DNA from: Robiginitalea sp.
GTDB lineage: Bacteria > Bacteroidota > Bacteroidia > Flavobacteriales > Flavobacteriaceae
NCBI GenBank assembly: GCA_024642005.1
Contig: JAHECA010000001.1
Coordinates: 124,001-188,000 of the forward strand
Reading direction: 5' to 3'
Length of the DNA: 64,000 bases
Of the stretch, positions 1 to 8,332 are shown piece by piece (within the stretch, counting starts at the first letter, position 1; the number at the start of each line of letters is the position of its first letter). The position numbers and the translations under genes are program-made. The notes beneath the pieces were generated by a model. The model was not told the DNA's origin. It worked only from the letters and a program-made list of their open reading frames with translations, and did not search any database.

Positions 1-1084
1 CTACGAACAGGCCGGGGAAACTTTCAACATCGGCTCGCCCAAGCAGCTGGGCGACATCCTGTACGAAAAGCTCAGGCTGGTAGACAAGCCCAAGAAAACC
101 CGCACCGGGCAGTATTCCACGGCCGAAGACGTACTCTCAGGCCTGGCCAAGGAGCACCCCATCGTACGCATGGTGCTCGACTACCGTGGGCTCACCAAAC
201 TCAAAAGTACCTATGTGGATGCCCTGCCCGAACAGGTAGCCCCTTCCACCGGCCGTGTGCATACGGACTACATGCAGGCCGTGGCGGCAACCGGGCGGTT
301 GAGCAGCAACAACCCCAACCTGCAGAACATCCCCATCCGTACCACGCGGGGCCGGGAAATCCGCAAGGCCTTTATCCCCCGCAGCGACGAGTACCGGCTG
401 CTCTCTGCCGACTACTCCCAGATCGAGCTGCGCATCATCGCCGCCCTGAGCGAGGAAGACACCATGATCGAGTCGTTCAAACGCGGCGAAGACATCCACG
501 CCTCCACGGCAGCCAAGGTATTCCAGGTACCGCTTGAGGAGGTCACCCGCGAACAGCGGTCGAATGCCAAGACCGTGAACTTCGGTATTATCTACGGGGT
601 TTCGGCCTTTGGCCTTAGCAACCAGACCGACCTGAGCCGCAGCGAAGCCAAAGAACTGATCGACACCTATTACAAAACCTACCCGAAGCTGCGCAGCTAC
701 ATTGACGGTCAAATCAACTTTGCCCGCGAAAATGGCTATGTACAGACCGTGCTCGGGCGCCGTCGGTACCTCAAAGACATCAACGGCAGCAATGCCGTGG
801 TGCGGGGTGCCGCCGAACGGAATGCTGTGAACGCCCCCATTCAGGGAAGCGCGGCCGACATCATCAAAATTGCCATGATCCGCATTCACCGAAAACTGAA
901 CGAGGGCAGCTTCCGCACCCGCATGTTGCTACAGGTGCACGACGAATTGGTCTTCGACGTCTACAAGCCCGAACTGGAGGCCGTAAGCCAGCTAATTAAA
1001 CACGAAATGGAGGGTGCCTACCAGCTGGCCGTGCCCCTGGTGGTCGAAATGGGCGTAGGCGACAACTGGCTGGAGGCGCATTAA
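1..1084 (+). CDS. polA: DNA polymerase I, C-terminal part (5' end outside window)
   Basis: This is the polymerase domain of DNA polymerase I, which fills gaps during repair and Okazaki fragment processing. The reading frame is open from base 2, so the gene begins upstream and about 360 residues are visible. Motif A (DYSQIELR, near base 410), motif B (RSNAKTVNFGIIYG, near 560) and motif C (VHDELVFD, near 940) are all present with their catalytic acids. The ATG at 170 is internal. The stop overlaps the convergent TonB receptor stop by a few bases. Confidence 0.97.
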   Translation, partial: YEQAGETFNIGSPKQLGDILYEKLRLVDKPKKTRTGQYSTAEDVLSGLAKEHPIVRMVLDYRGLTKLKSTYVDALPEQVAPSTGRVHTDYMQAVAATGRLSSNNPNLQNIPIRTTRGREIRKAFIPRSDEYRLLSADYSQIELRIIAALSEEDTMIESFKRGEDIHASTAAKVFQVPLEEVTREQRSNAKTVNFGIIYGVSAFGLSNQTDLSRSEAKELIDTYYKTYPKLRSYIDGQINFARENGYVQTVLGRRRYLKDINGSNAVVRGAAERNAVNAPIQGSAADIIKIAMIRIHRKLNEGSFRTRMLLQVHDELVFDVYKPELEAVSQLIKHEMEGAYQLAVPLVVEMGVGDNWLEAH

Positions 1085-3531
1085 TTAAAAGTAAAATTGT
1101 AGGTCAGGGAGAGTACAGGGCTGTTCAGGACTGAGAGTTCATAACTGCCCAGGGGGCTATCCAGGAATATATCGCCATTCACACTGCCCTGGCGTTGGGA
1201 GTAAAATAGGTTGAAGGGGTTCCGGCGGCCATATACATTGTAAACGGTAAAGGTCCAGTCGCCTATCCAGCTTCGGTTCAGCTTTTTGCCATACCGCACC
1301 TTCCACGACAGGTCTAGCCGGTGGTAGGGCCTCATTCGGGCATTGTTGCGCTCAATGAAGATGGGTACATCGATATCCCGATAGCGGAACACTCCGTTCG
1401 GGGCCGAATACGGGCGGCCCGATTGCAACGTAAAGTTAAAGCTCCAGGTGTTGTAGAGGTCCCCCTCGAAATTAACTGTGCTGTTGAAAACGTGCGGGCG
1501 GTCGAATTCAGAAGGGTACCAATTGTTGTCGTTAATCCGTTCGCTCAGCAACTCCCCGTTGCTGCGCAAAAAACTGCGGGCGTAAGTATAGTTTACCCAG
1601 CCGTTCACCTTGCCGTCTGGTTTGCGAAGCCCCACTTCAACTCCGTAAGCCGCTCCTTCTCCCTGAATTACTTCACGTTGCAGGTAGGGCTCCAGGAAGA
1701 AATCGGCGCCAGCTTTATAGGCCATATTGTTCCTCGATTTCCGGTAATATCCCTCGAGGGAAATTTCAATGCGGTCGTCGGCAAGTCCCTGATATACGCC
1801 CAGGCCAAACGCATCGCTTTGCTGTGGTTCAATCAGCGGGTCAGCGAGTTTCCAACGCGAGGTAGGCAGGGGGGTGGTGGTATTGTAAATATTCTGAAGA
1901 TACTGGTTCAGCCGGGCATAGCTGGCCTTTAAAGAGGCGTGTTCACCCAGGGAGTAATTGAGCCCGAGGCGGGGTTCAAGGTTGTTGTACGTTTTAACTC
2001 CTGCCCCCTTTTCAAAAAGCGTATTGCCGATAAGGTTGCCCGTTTCCGGATCAAAGGTTGGTTGGTCGAATGGCCCCACCAGTACAAAATGGTTCAGGCG
2101 GATCCCTGCTGAAATGCTGAGTTTCTCCAGCGGCTTCAGGTTCAGATTCCCATATGCGGCAAACTCGTACCCGTTCTCGGTTTCAAGTGTTACCGGATTG
2201 ATGCTGTTTCCGCTGCCAGGATCCAGGTCTCCCGGCTCAATAATGTACTTCACAGCCTGCACCCCGGCATGCCAGTCTACTTTTTCACTCGGAAAACGCA
2301 GGTACTCAGTAGTGGACCCCAGGTACCTGATACCAGAACTGTAGCGGATCTCGTTCGGGTTGTCCTGTTCAGGCAGGATATTCTCGGGGCTGTAATTCGA
2401 GGCTACAAAAACCTGGCGCATACTCGATTTGGTATCGAAGGAATGGGTCCAGGACAGGGTGCCGTTCAGGGTCTTGAACCGGTACTGGTTGTTTTTGGCA
2501 TTTACCTCCTGTATGCGCGTAATCATGTCGAGTTGGTAAAAATCCCAGGCGTAGAAACCGCTTAGCATCAATTGGTCCTTCTGGCTTGCAAGCCAGATGA
2601 GCTTAAAGGTTGTGTCGTAAAATTGGGCCTTGGTATTGTCCAGGCGCTCTGAGACAATAGGCAGCAGGAAATCAGTAAAACCGGCCCGCCCGCCTACTGA
2701 AAAATTCAACTTGTCCTTTATCAGCGGCGTTTCAATGGCCAGGCGCGAGGAGATCAGGCCGATGCCCCCGCTCATGCGGAAGCGATCGGGATATGGGTTC
2801 CGGCTTTTGACATCGAGCACCGAGCTCACCCGACCCCCGTAGCGAGAGGGGATATTTGCCCGGTACAGATCTACCTGCGAGACCACTTCTGGGGTGAATA
2901 CCGAGATTAGGCCAAATAAATGGGTAGGGTTGAAAATCGGGGCGTAGTCGTATAAGATCAGGTTCTGGTCGAGCGACCCGCCGCGTACCGAGAGGCCGTT
3001 GCTGATTTCTCCGGCGCTGTTTACCCCCGGCATCAGGGTCATCCCCCTGAGCACGTCCATTTCACCCACTGCCATCGGGATCTTTTTGATCTCCTTCATC
3101 TCGAGCTGCAAAGCGCCCATCTGCGGAGATTCAATATTCTGTGTAATGCGCTTGGCCTGGAGCACCACTTCTGAAAGTTCTTCGGCAGCCTCTTCCATGA
3201 CCACGGTTATCTGCATGGCTTCCCGCAATTCCACTTCCCGGGTCACGCCCTTGAAACCCAGGTAAAAGAATTCAACCTGGTAGTTTCCCTGAGATAGCTC
3301 CGTTGTGAATTTCCCTCCCCTGTCGGTAATGCCACCGCATAAACAGGGGGTGATGGCTACCTGCACTCCTTCCAGCGGGCTGCGGTCAGAAGCATCCAGG
3401 ACCTCAACAGACAAAATGGCCTTTCCTACCTGCGATGCCATCGTCCCGGTGAAGAAAAGGGCAAAGGCCAGCATGGCAACCTTCCTGACTGTGTTAATAC
3501 CGATGCTCATATGTTGGCAGACAATTGTCAT
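1081..3531 (-). CDS. TonB-dependent outer-membrane receptor with carboxypeptidase-like N-domain
   Basis: This is an outer-membrane TonB-dependent receptor of about 816 residues. After a signal sequence there is a CarboxypepD_reg-like beta-sandwich (GYxVEFFYLGFKG-type repeat), then a plug domain with the typical LMPGV...SVRGG signature, then a long beta-barrel ending in an aromatic terminal strand. I chose the ATG at 3531 because it overlaps the TGA of the upstream gene (ATGA) and is preceded by GGAGGGA. The frame is open 17 codons further upstream, but that part lies inside the DUF4249 gene. Pairing with a DUF4249 lipoprotein points to uptake of an unidentified nutrient. The substrate cannot be told from sequence. 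Confidence 0.93.
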   Translation of the reverse strand: MTIVCQHMSIGINTVRKVAMLAFALFFTGTMASQVGKAILSVEVLDASDRSPLEGVQVAITPCLCGGITDRGGKFTTELSQGNYQVEFFYLGFKGVTREVELREAMQITVVMEEAAEELSEVVLQAKRITQNIESPQMGALQLEMKEIKKIPMAVGEMDVLRGMTLMPGVNSAGEISNGLSVRGGSLDQNLILYDYAPIFNPTHLFGLISVFTPEVVSQVDLYRANIPSRYGGRVSSVLDVKSRNPYPDRFRMSGGIGLISSRLAIETPLIKDKLNFSVGGRAGFTDFLLPIVSERLDNTKAQFYDTTFKLIWLASQKDQLMLSGFYAWDFYQLDMITRIQEVNAKNNQYRFKTLNGTLSWTHSFDTKSSMRQVFVASNYSPENILPEQDNPNEIRYSSGIRYLGSTTEYLRFPSEKVDWHAGVQAVKYIIEPGDLDPGSGNSINPVTLETENGYEFAAYGNLNLKPLEKLSISAGIRLNHFVLVGPFDQPTFDPETGNLIGNTLFEKGAGVKTYNNLEPRLGLNYSLGEHASLKASYARLNQYLQNIYNTTTPLPTSRWKLADPLIEPQQSDAFGLGVYQGLADDRIEISLEGYYRKSRNNMAYKAGADFFLEPYLQREVIQGEGAAYGVEVGLRKPDGKVNGWVNYTYARSFLRSNGELLSERINDNNWYPSEFDRPHVFNSTVNFEGDLYNTWSFNFTLQSGRPYSAPNGVFRYRDIDVPIFIERNNARMRPYHRLDLSWKVRYGKKLNRSWIGDWTFTVYNVYGRRNPFNLFYSQRQGSVNGDIFLDSPLGSYELSVLNSPVLSLTYNFTFN

Positions 3532-4679
3532 TCCCTCCAGCCGTTTGGTGCCACTGAAGTACGGTACGGCCCTTCCTGGCAAGGTGCCGTTGTAGCCATC
3601 GGATCGGGTACCGACCCGTACTCCTCGGCTTGGGCAAAGGTGGGTTCTTCCAGCTGGTCTTCGGGTAGACTCAGCCTTTCAATGAACACTTCCGCACCTG
3701 ATTGTGCAGCCACGGTAAAGCGCCCGAGCACGTATTCTTCCCGATTGTCAGGGTTGTACAAATTCCCCAACAGGGCCGCCGGCAAAGGCGAATTAAAGCC
3801 CGAATTATTATCGATCAGGTCTTTCAGTGTTTTGAAATACCGGTAGGCTTCCCGGTTCAGGGAATACTGCTGCAGGTTTACCACCACATTTTGCTTCTGG
3901 TAGAGCAGCACATCGGCCGCCGGGTGATCGGTAATGACTGTACCATTTGAGAAAGCATCTGAAAAAAGCTCCACCTTGTCGTTGTAGCGTATCTGCCAGC
4001 AGCTCTGCTCACAAGTGTAGGTATAATACGGCTGCAAGGGCGGCCCGTCACTGCCGGGGTAAGGATCAAAGCAGGCACCGTCGCGGTACACCGAATAGTT
4101 ATAACAGATTTGGCAATATTGCAAGCGTTCATAACTCCTGAATTGCCACAGGTAATAGTTTTCAGTATCTGCCGGGTCGCTCAGGGTTACCGAGAGGCGG
4201 TGCCCCGGCACGCGACGGTCGTAGTCGCTCACATAGACCAGCTCTGGGTCGTAGGCTACCCTAAGTTCCCCAATGGGCACCACCTCCACCGCGGTTTCAG
4301 GTTCTGACTGGTAGTGACGGCCGTCTTGCAACACCACGTCTATCGACCAGGTTTCTCCCGGGCCTATAGAGAAGTTGTCTGGCGGGATATAACGGTCTTC
4401 CGTTTCACGGAGCGGCACCACTTCACTTCCGTTGTCGCGCACAAAACGCACCTGGGCCCCGCCCAGGAAAGTAATGATGTTTCGCCCGTAATTCTGGTCC
4501 GATTCATAAATTTCGACATAAGAAGACCCCTGGGCGTTCGAGGCAAAGGCATCTATGTAAACGAGTCCGGTCTGGTAGCGGAATTCTGGGTCTACCGGGT
4601 CGGTGCACCCAAACATCAACAGCAACATAGTGGCAAAGTACCCCAGACTTCGCAATAAACCGGGAAGTAATTGACGCAT
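3528..4679 (-). CDS. DUF4249-family surface lipoprotein
   Basis: The product is a 383-residue lipoprotein. A short basic N-terminus and hydrophobic stretch end in a lipobox (LMFGC), with Cys near residue 25. The body resembles DUF4249, a Bacteroidota family nearly always encoded next to a TonB receptor, and several Cys-rich loops (QYCQICYNY, CEQSCW) are visible. It is the first gene of a two-gene operon, and the downstream receptor is translationally coupled through an ATGA overlap. By analogy with other receptor/lipoprotein pairs it may act as a substrate-capturing partner, but this is inference. Confidence 0.85.
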   Translation of the reverse strand: MRQLLPGLLRSLGYFATMLLLMFGCTDPVDPEFRYQTGLVYIDAFASNAQGSSYVEIYESDQNYGRNIITFLGGAQVRFVRDNGSEVVPLRETEDRYIPPDNFSIGPGETWSIDVVLQDGRHYQSEPETAVEVVPIGELRVAYDPELVYVSDYDRRVPGHRLSVTLSDPADTENYYLWQFRSYERLQYCQICYNYSVYRDGACFDPYPGSDGPPLQPYYTYTCEQSCWQIRYNDKVELFSDAFSNGTVITDHPAADVLLYQKQNVVVNLQQYSLNREAYRYFKTLKDLIDNNSGFNSPLPAALLGNLYNPDNREEYVLGRFTVAAQSGAEVFIERLSLPEDQLEEPTFAQAEEYGSVPDPMATTAPCQEGPYRTSVAPNGWRE

Positions 4680-5075
4680 GCGCTAGGTTGGTTAGTGTTG
4701 CCAATATATAGGAAAATACCAAGCCTTTTGAAAAAAAGTGTGCTCCTTACACAAATAAGCTTTTCCAAAGGCCGGATTTCCTCACTGGGCAATCGGTAAG
4801 GTAGCTATATGAGGAAAGATGTTTGACTCCAGGTCGCCCGGAGGCCATATTTTCGGCAGCGGTCTTTGCATGTGGCGACAATCCTGCAAGCGCGTTCAGC
4901 CTCAATGCAAATGGTCAAATCACGGTTTCGGGTGATTCCTACATGAATCTCTGTCAGTAAAGACCTATCTGCCCGGGAAGTGCCAGATGTTTTTCGCGTT
5001 GCGGAAAATATTTTAACCCCCTCGGCCCGAGGCTGGAAAAAGATGGGTTAGAGGAAAAATATTGCCGCGCAGCCA
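4680..5075. other. Divergent intergenic region, mostly unassigned
   Basis: This gene-free stretch separates the DUF4249/TonB operon from the ribosomal operon. I see no credible coding frame, RNA gene or repeat in it. Close to the DUF4249 start, the minus strand carries TATATTGG, a poor match to the TAnnTTTG element and possibly the receptor operon promoter. The plus-strand ribosomal promoter is listed separately. Confidence 0.5.
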
Positions 5076-5106
5076 TTTGTAATTAAACTTAATAATTGTA
5101 CATTTG
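5076..5106 (+). promoter_or_regulatory. Bacteroidota-type promoter for rplM-rpsI
   Basis: TTTG at 5076-5079 is separated by 19 nt from TAcaTTTG at 5099-5106. This matches the -33/-7 architecture of the Bacteroidota primary sigma factor closely. It lies about 48 nt before the rplM GTG start. Confidence 0.8.
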
Positions 5107-5153
5107 CAGCCCATTATTCGGGATTGAAGTGTTTAATGCATAAAAAATAGGTA

Positions 5154-5609
5154 GTGGATACACTGAGCTACAAAACAATATCTGCCAACAGAAGCACCGT
5201 GAAAAAGGAGTGGTTGCTGGTAGACGCCGAAGGTCAGCCTTTGGGCCGGCTCGCTTCCAAAGTGGCCAAGATTCTCCGCGGGAAATACAAGCCGGATTTC
5301 ACCCCCCATGTAGACTGCGGCGACAACGTGGTGATCATCAATGCAGCCAAAGTTGCCCTGAGTGGGAATAAGCTGGACGACAAGAAGTACATCCGGTACA
5401 CCGGATACCCAGGGGGCCAGCGTGTGCAAACTGCCCGCGAGCTGCTGGAGAAAAAACCGGAAGCCGTGGTAGAAAAAGCCGTGAAAGGGATGCTTCCCAA
5501 AAACAAGCTGGGCGCCGACCTGTTCCGAAACCTGCGGGTTTATGCCGGAACCGAGCACGACCAGGAAGCTCAGAAACCGAAGGCCATCAACTTAAACGAC
5601 CTTAAATAA
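5154..5609 (+). CDS. rplM: 50S ribosomal protein L13
   Basis: L13 (151 residues) is an early-assembly protein of the large subunit. The sequence shows the family core, with [16 protein letters not shown] near the N-terminus, then a basic [16 protein letters not shown] segment and a YTGYPGG loop. The start is a GTG, which fits the MDTLSYKT N-terminus usual in flavobacteria. No in-frame ATG gives full length and no strong Shine-Dalgarno is visible. The stop overlaps the rpsI start (TAATG), so the two are co-translated. Confidence 0.97.
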   Translation: MDTLSYKTISANRSTVKKEWLLVDAEGQPLGRLASKVAKILRGKYKPDFTPHVDCGDNVVIINAAKVALSGNKLDDKKYIRYTGYPGGQRVQTARELLEKKPEAVVEKAVKGMLPKNKLGADLFRNLRVYAGTEHDQEAQKPKAINLNDLK

Positions 5610-5995
5610 TGGACGTAGTACACAAAATCGGAAGAAGGAAGAAAGCCATTGCCCGGGTATACCTTACCCCCGGCAAAGGTGCCTTTACCATCAACCAGCG
5701 CGACATCGCTGTATACTTTCCGACTGCCACACTTCAATACAAGGTGAAACAACCTTTCACCCTTACCGATACCGTTGACACATACGACGTAAACGTAAAT
5801 GTTTATGGAGGAGGGATTACCGGACAGGCCGAAGCCGTTCGCCTGGCCATTTCCAGAGCCCTTTGTGAAATCGACACCGAAAACCGGGGAGCACTGAAGC
5901 CCGAAGGCCTGCTCACCCGCGACCCGAGAATGGTGGAACGCAAGAAATTCGGACAAAAGAAAGCCCGTAAGAAGTTCCAGTTCTCCAAACGTTAA
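5609..5995 (+). CDS. rpsI: 30S ribosomal protein S9
   Basis: S9 (128 residues) has the family's GRRKKAIARVYLTPGKG opening, a GGGITGQAEAVRLAISRAL helix and the basic tail ending KKFQFSKR. That tail reaches toward the P-site tRNA in known structures. Its ATG shares a base with the rplM stop. It is the last gene of the L13-S9 operon and is followed by a strong hairpin. Confidence 0.98.
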   Translation: MDVVHKIGRRKKAIARVYLTPGKGAFTINQRDIAVYFPTATLQYKVKQPFTLTDTVDTYDVNVNVYGGGITGQAEAVRLAISRALCEIDTENRGALKPEGLLTRDPRMVERKKFGQKKARKKFQFSKR

Positions 5996-6006
5996 GAAGG
6001 TACTTT

Positions 6007-6034
6007 CCCCTGCCCTTTGGCAGGGGAACCCTTT
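6007..6034 (+). terminator. Probable terminator after rpsI
   Basis: CCCCTGCC-CTTT-GGCAGGGG at 6007-6026 is a perfect 8-bp stem. It is followed by AACCCTTTT, an imperfect T-run. It lies 11 nt after the rpsI stop. Confidence 0.6.
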
Positions 6035-6252
6035 TGAGGATTATATAAAGGCCGCCAAAAGCGGCAATTCGTTAACCAAGTTCCTTGAAACGATCTCTTC
6101 GGAGAGACTAGTTACCGATCGCGAAAGCTGACTAGAAAAGCAATCACGATCACATTTAGTTTAGCATCTAAATGGCAGAGGCATGCCGGGGCGATCCGCT
6201 GGCGGCTACCACTTTGCCATTGCTCATTCAAAGAACGTAAACTAAGTTTAAA
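6035..6252 (+). promoter_or_regulatory. Untranslated leader region of rpsB
   Basis: About 220 nt lie between the rpsI terminator and the rpsB ATG with no coding frame. A TAgtTTAG element at 6157-6164 is a weak promoter candidate without a clear -33 partner. The last 80 nt contain a GC-rich segment with several short complementary arms, such as GGCA/TGCC. Ribosomal protein leaders often carry autoregulatory structures, but I cannot show one here. Confidence 0.35.
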
Positions 6253-7374
6253 ATGGCTGCAAAAGCTGAAGTTAAAAACCTCCTTGAGGCAGGGGTGCAT
6301 TTTGGCCACCTCACCCGCAAATGGAATCCCAACATGGCGCCCTACATCTACATGGAGCGCAACGGGATCCACGTTATCAACCTGTACAAGACCGTCGCCA
6401 AGCTCGATGAAGCCTGCGAGGCCCTGAAAAAGATCTCGGCTTCCGGACGCAAGATACTTTTTGTTGCGACCAAGAAGCAGGCCAAAGACATCGTGGCAAA
6501 AAAGGTGTCTGAGGTAAACATGCCCTACATTACCGAGCGCTGGCCCGGTGGGATGCTGACCAACTTCGTCACCATCCGCAAGGCGGTGAAGAAGATGACC
6601 TCCATCGACCGCATGAAGAAAGACGGCACCTTCAACACCCTTTCCAAGAAGGAACGCCTGCAAGTTGAGCGTCTGCGCGCCAAGCTGGAGAAAAACCTGG
6701 GGTCCATCGCCGACATGACCCGTCTGCCCGGCGCCCTGTTCATTGTGGATACCATGCGCGAGCACATTGCCGTAAAGGAAGCCCAGAAATTGAACATCCC
6801 GATTTTCGCCATGGTCGATACCAACTCCGACCCTCGGCCGATTGACTTTGTGATCCCCGCCAACGACGACGCCTCCAAGTCTATTGAAATCATCATGGAA
6901 TTCGTAGCCAACGCTGTTGCCGAAGGCCTGGTCGAACGCAAGTCTGACAAGGTTGCCGATCAGGAAGAAGAAGACGAAGACATCCTGGTGGAAGAAGAGA
7001 CCGAAGCCGGGTACGAAGAAGAAGAGGCTGATGAGGAGAAAACCCCTGAGGCAGCCGTAATCGATGAGGAGGTCGAGGAAGAGCCTGTGAAAAAGCCGGC
7101 CACCAAGGTGAAAAAAGCTACCGCCCAGGACCTGACCAAGATCGAAGGGATTGGCCCAAAGGCCGCCGAGGCCCTTATCAAAGCCGGAGTAGGCACCTAT
7201 GCTGCCCTGGCCGATGCCACCCCTGAACAGATCAAGGAAATCCTGACCGAAGCCAGCTCCCGCATGGCCCACCTCGACCCGACTTCCTGGCCCAAGCAAG
7301 CCGTAATGGCCGCCAGCGGAGAATGGGACGCCCTGAAGGAGTGGCAAGACAATGCCAAAGGTGGCGTAGCGTAA
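6253..7374 (+). CDS. rpsB: 30S ribosomal protein S2 with acidic linker and helix-hairpin-helix tail
   Basis: Residues 1 to about 233 are a normal S2, with GVHFGHLTRKWNPNM near the start, TERWPGGMLTNF, and VDTNSDPRPIDFVIPANDD. S2 normally stops near there (about 230-260 residues). This protein continues to 373, through a roughly 55-residue linker dominated by Glu and Asp, a Lys-rich patch, and a domain starting LTKIEGIGPKAAEAL. That domain is a helix-hairpin-helix fold of the kind that binds nucleic acid backbones. The extension is in frame with the same codon style as the S2 body, so it is not a sequencing artefact. tsf follows 62 nt later, the usual S2-Tsf order. Confidence 0.96.
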   Translation: MAAKAEVKNLLEAGVHFGHLTRKWNPNMAPYIYMERNGIHVINLYKTVAKLDEACEALKKISASGRKILFVATKKQAKDIVAKKVSEVNMPYITERWPGGMLTNFVTIRKAVKKMTSIDRMKKDGTFNTLSKKERLQVERLRAKLEKNLGSIADMTRLPGALFIVDTMREHIAVKEAQKLNIPIFAMVDTNSDPRPIDFVIPANDDASKSIEIIMEFVANAVAEGLVERKSDKVADQEEEDEDILVEEETEAGYEEEEADEEKTPEAAVIDEEVEEEPVKKPATKVKKATAQDLTKIEGIGPKAAEALIKAGVGTYAALADATPEQIKEILTEASSRMAHLDPTSWPKQAVMAASGEWDALKEWQDNAKGGVA

Positions 7375-7436
7375 TCGCGCCCACATAACATCTTTTATAA
7401 ACGGGATGCCTCGGCATCTCACAAAACCATTCAGAA

Positions 7437-8261
7437 ATGGCAAATATTACCGCCGCAGATGTCAATAAATTGAGAAAAATGACCGGTGCAGGAATGATGG
7501 ACTGCAAAAAAGCCCTGGTGGAAGCCGATGGCGATTTTGAAAAGGCTATCGAAATTCTCCGGAAGAAAGGCCAGAAGGTTGCTGCCAACCGCGCCGACCG
7601 CGAGTCGTCGGAAGGGGCTGCCATCGCCAAGGTTAACGCCGGCCAGACCGAAGGGGTCATTATCTCCCTGAACTGTGAAACAGATTTCGTAGCCAAGAAC
7701 GAGAGCTTCGTAGCCCTGGCCAACGAACTGGCCGACCTGGCCCTTTCCTGCGATACCCTCGAGACCTTCCTGGCCGCCGATTTCAAAGGCATCACCGTTC
7801 AGGACAAACTCATGGAGCAAACCGGGGTAATCGGCGAGAAAATCGAGATCGGAGGGTTCAGCAAGCTCAGCGCACCTTTTGTAGGCTCTTACATCCATGC
7901 CGGAAACAAGATCGCTACCCTGGTGGGTCTTTCAGCCGCCGTTAAAGGGGTCGACGTGGTAGCCAAAGATGTGGCCATGCAGGCAGCAGCCATGAACCCG
8001 GTTGCCCTGGATGAAGCATCTGTTGACCAGTCCATCATCGACAAGGAAATCGAGATCGCCAAAGATCAGCTTCGCCAGGAAGGCAAGCCCGAGGCCATGC
8101 TCGACCAGATCGCCAAAGGCAAGCTCAACCGCTTCTTCAAAGACAACACCCTGATCAACCAGGATTTCATCAAAGACAGCAAATTGAGCGTAGACCAGTA
8201 TGTGAAATCGGCAGACAAGAACCTGTCGGTAACCGGCTTTGCCCGGGTAGCCCTGGGGTAA
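7437..8261 (+). CDS. tsf: Translation elongation factor Ts
   Basis: EF-Ts (274 residues) exchanges GDP for GTP on EF-Tu. The N-terminal UBA-like domain (VNKLRKMTGAGMMDCKKAL) is followed by the core with the nucleotide-exchange motif TDFVAKN near residue 80, which disrupts the Mg site of EF-Tu. Length is normal for the family. It follows rpsB and is closed by a strong terminator, so rpsB-tsf form a unit. Confidence 0.98.
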   Translation: MANITAADVNKLRKMTGAGMMDCKKALVEADGDFEKAIEILRKKGQKVAANRADRESSEGAAIAKVNAGQTEGVIISLNCETDFVAKNESFVALANELADLALSCDTLETFLAADFKGITVQDKLMEQTGVIGEKIEIGGFSKLSAPFVGSYIHAGNKIATLVGLSAAVKGVDVVAKDVAMQAAAMNPVALDEASVDQSIIDKEIEIAKDQLRQEGKPEAMLDQIAKGKLNRFFKDNTLINQDFIKDSKLSVDQYVKSADKNLSVTGFARVALG

Positions 8262-8280
8262 TCCCGAGCATACTTCACAT

Positions 8281-8313
8281 AAAAAAGCCACCTGTTCCCA
8301 GGTGGCTTTTTTT
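8281..8313. terminator. Bidirectional terminator after tsf
   Basis: AAAAAAGCCACCTG-TTCC-CAGGTGGCTTTTTTT is a long perfect stem with A- and T-runs on both sides. It can therefore end both tsf (plus) and the converging M61 gene (minus). Confidence 0.92.
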
Positions 8314-8332
8314 ATTGCAGCGGGCTTTCGCC

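Noticed and set aside
6112-7443. 443-codon minus-strand open frame across rpsB
   Set aside because: It is antisense to a clear ribosomal protein gene and gives low-complexity Gly/Phe/His-rich sequence with no family signature.
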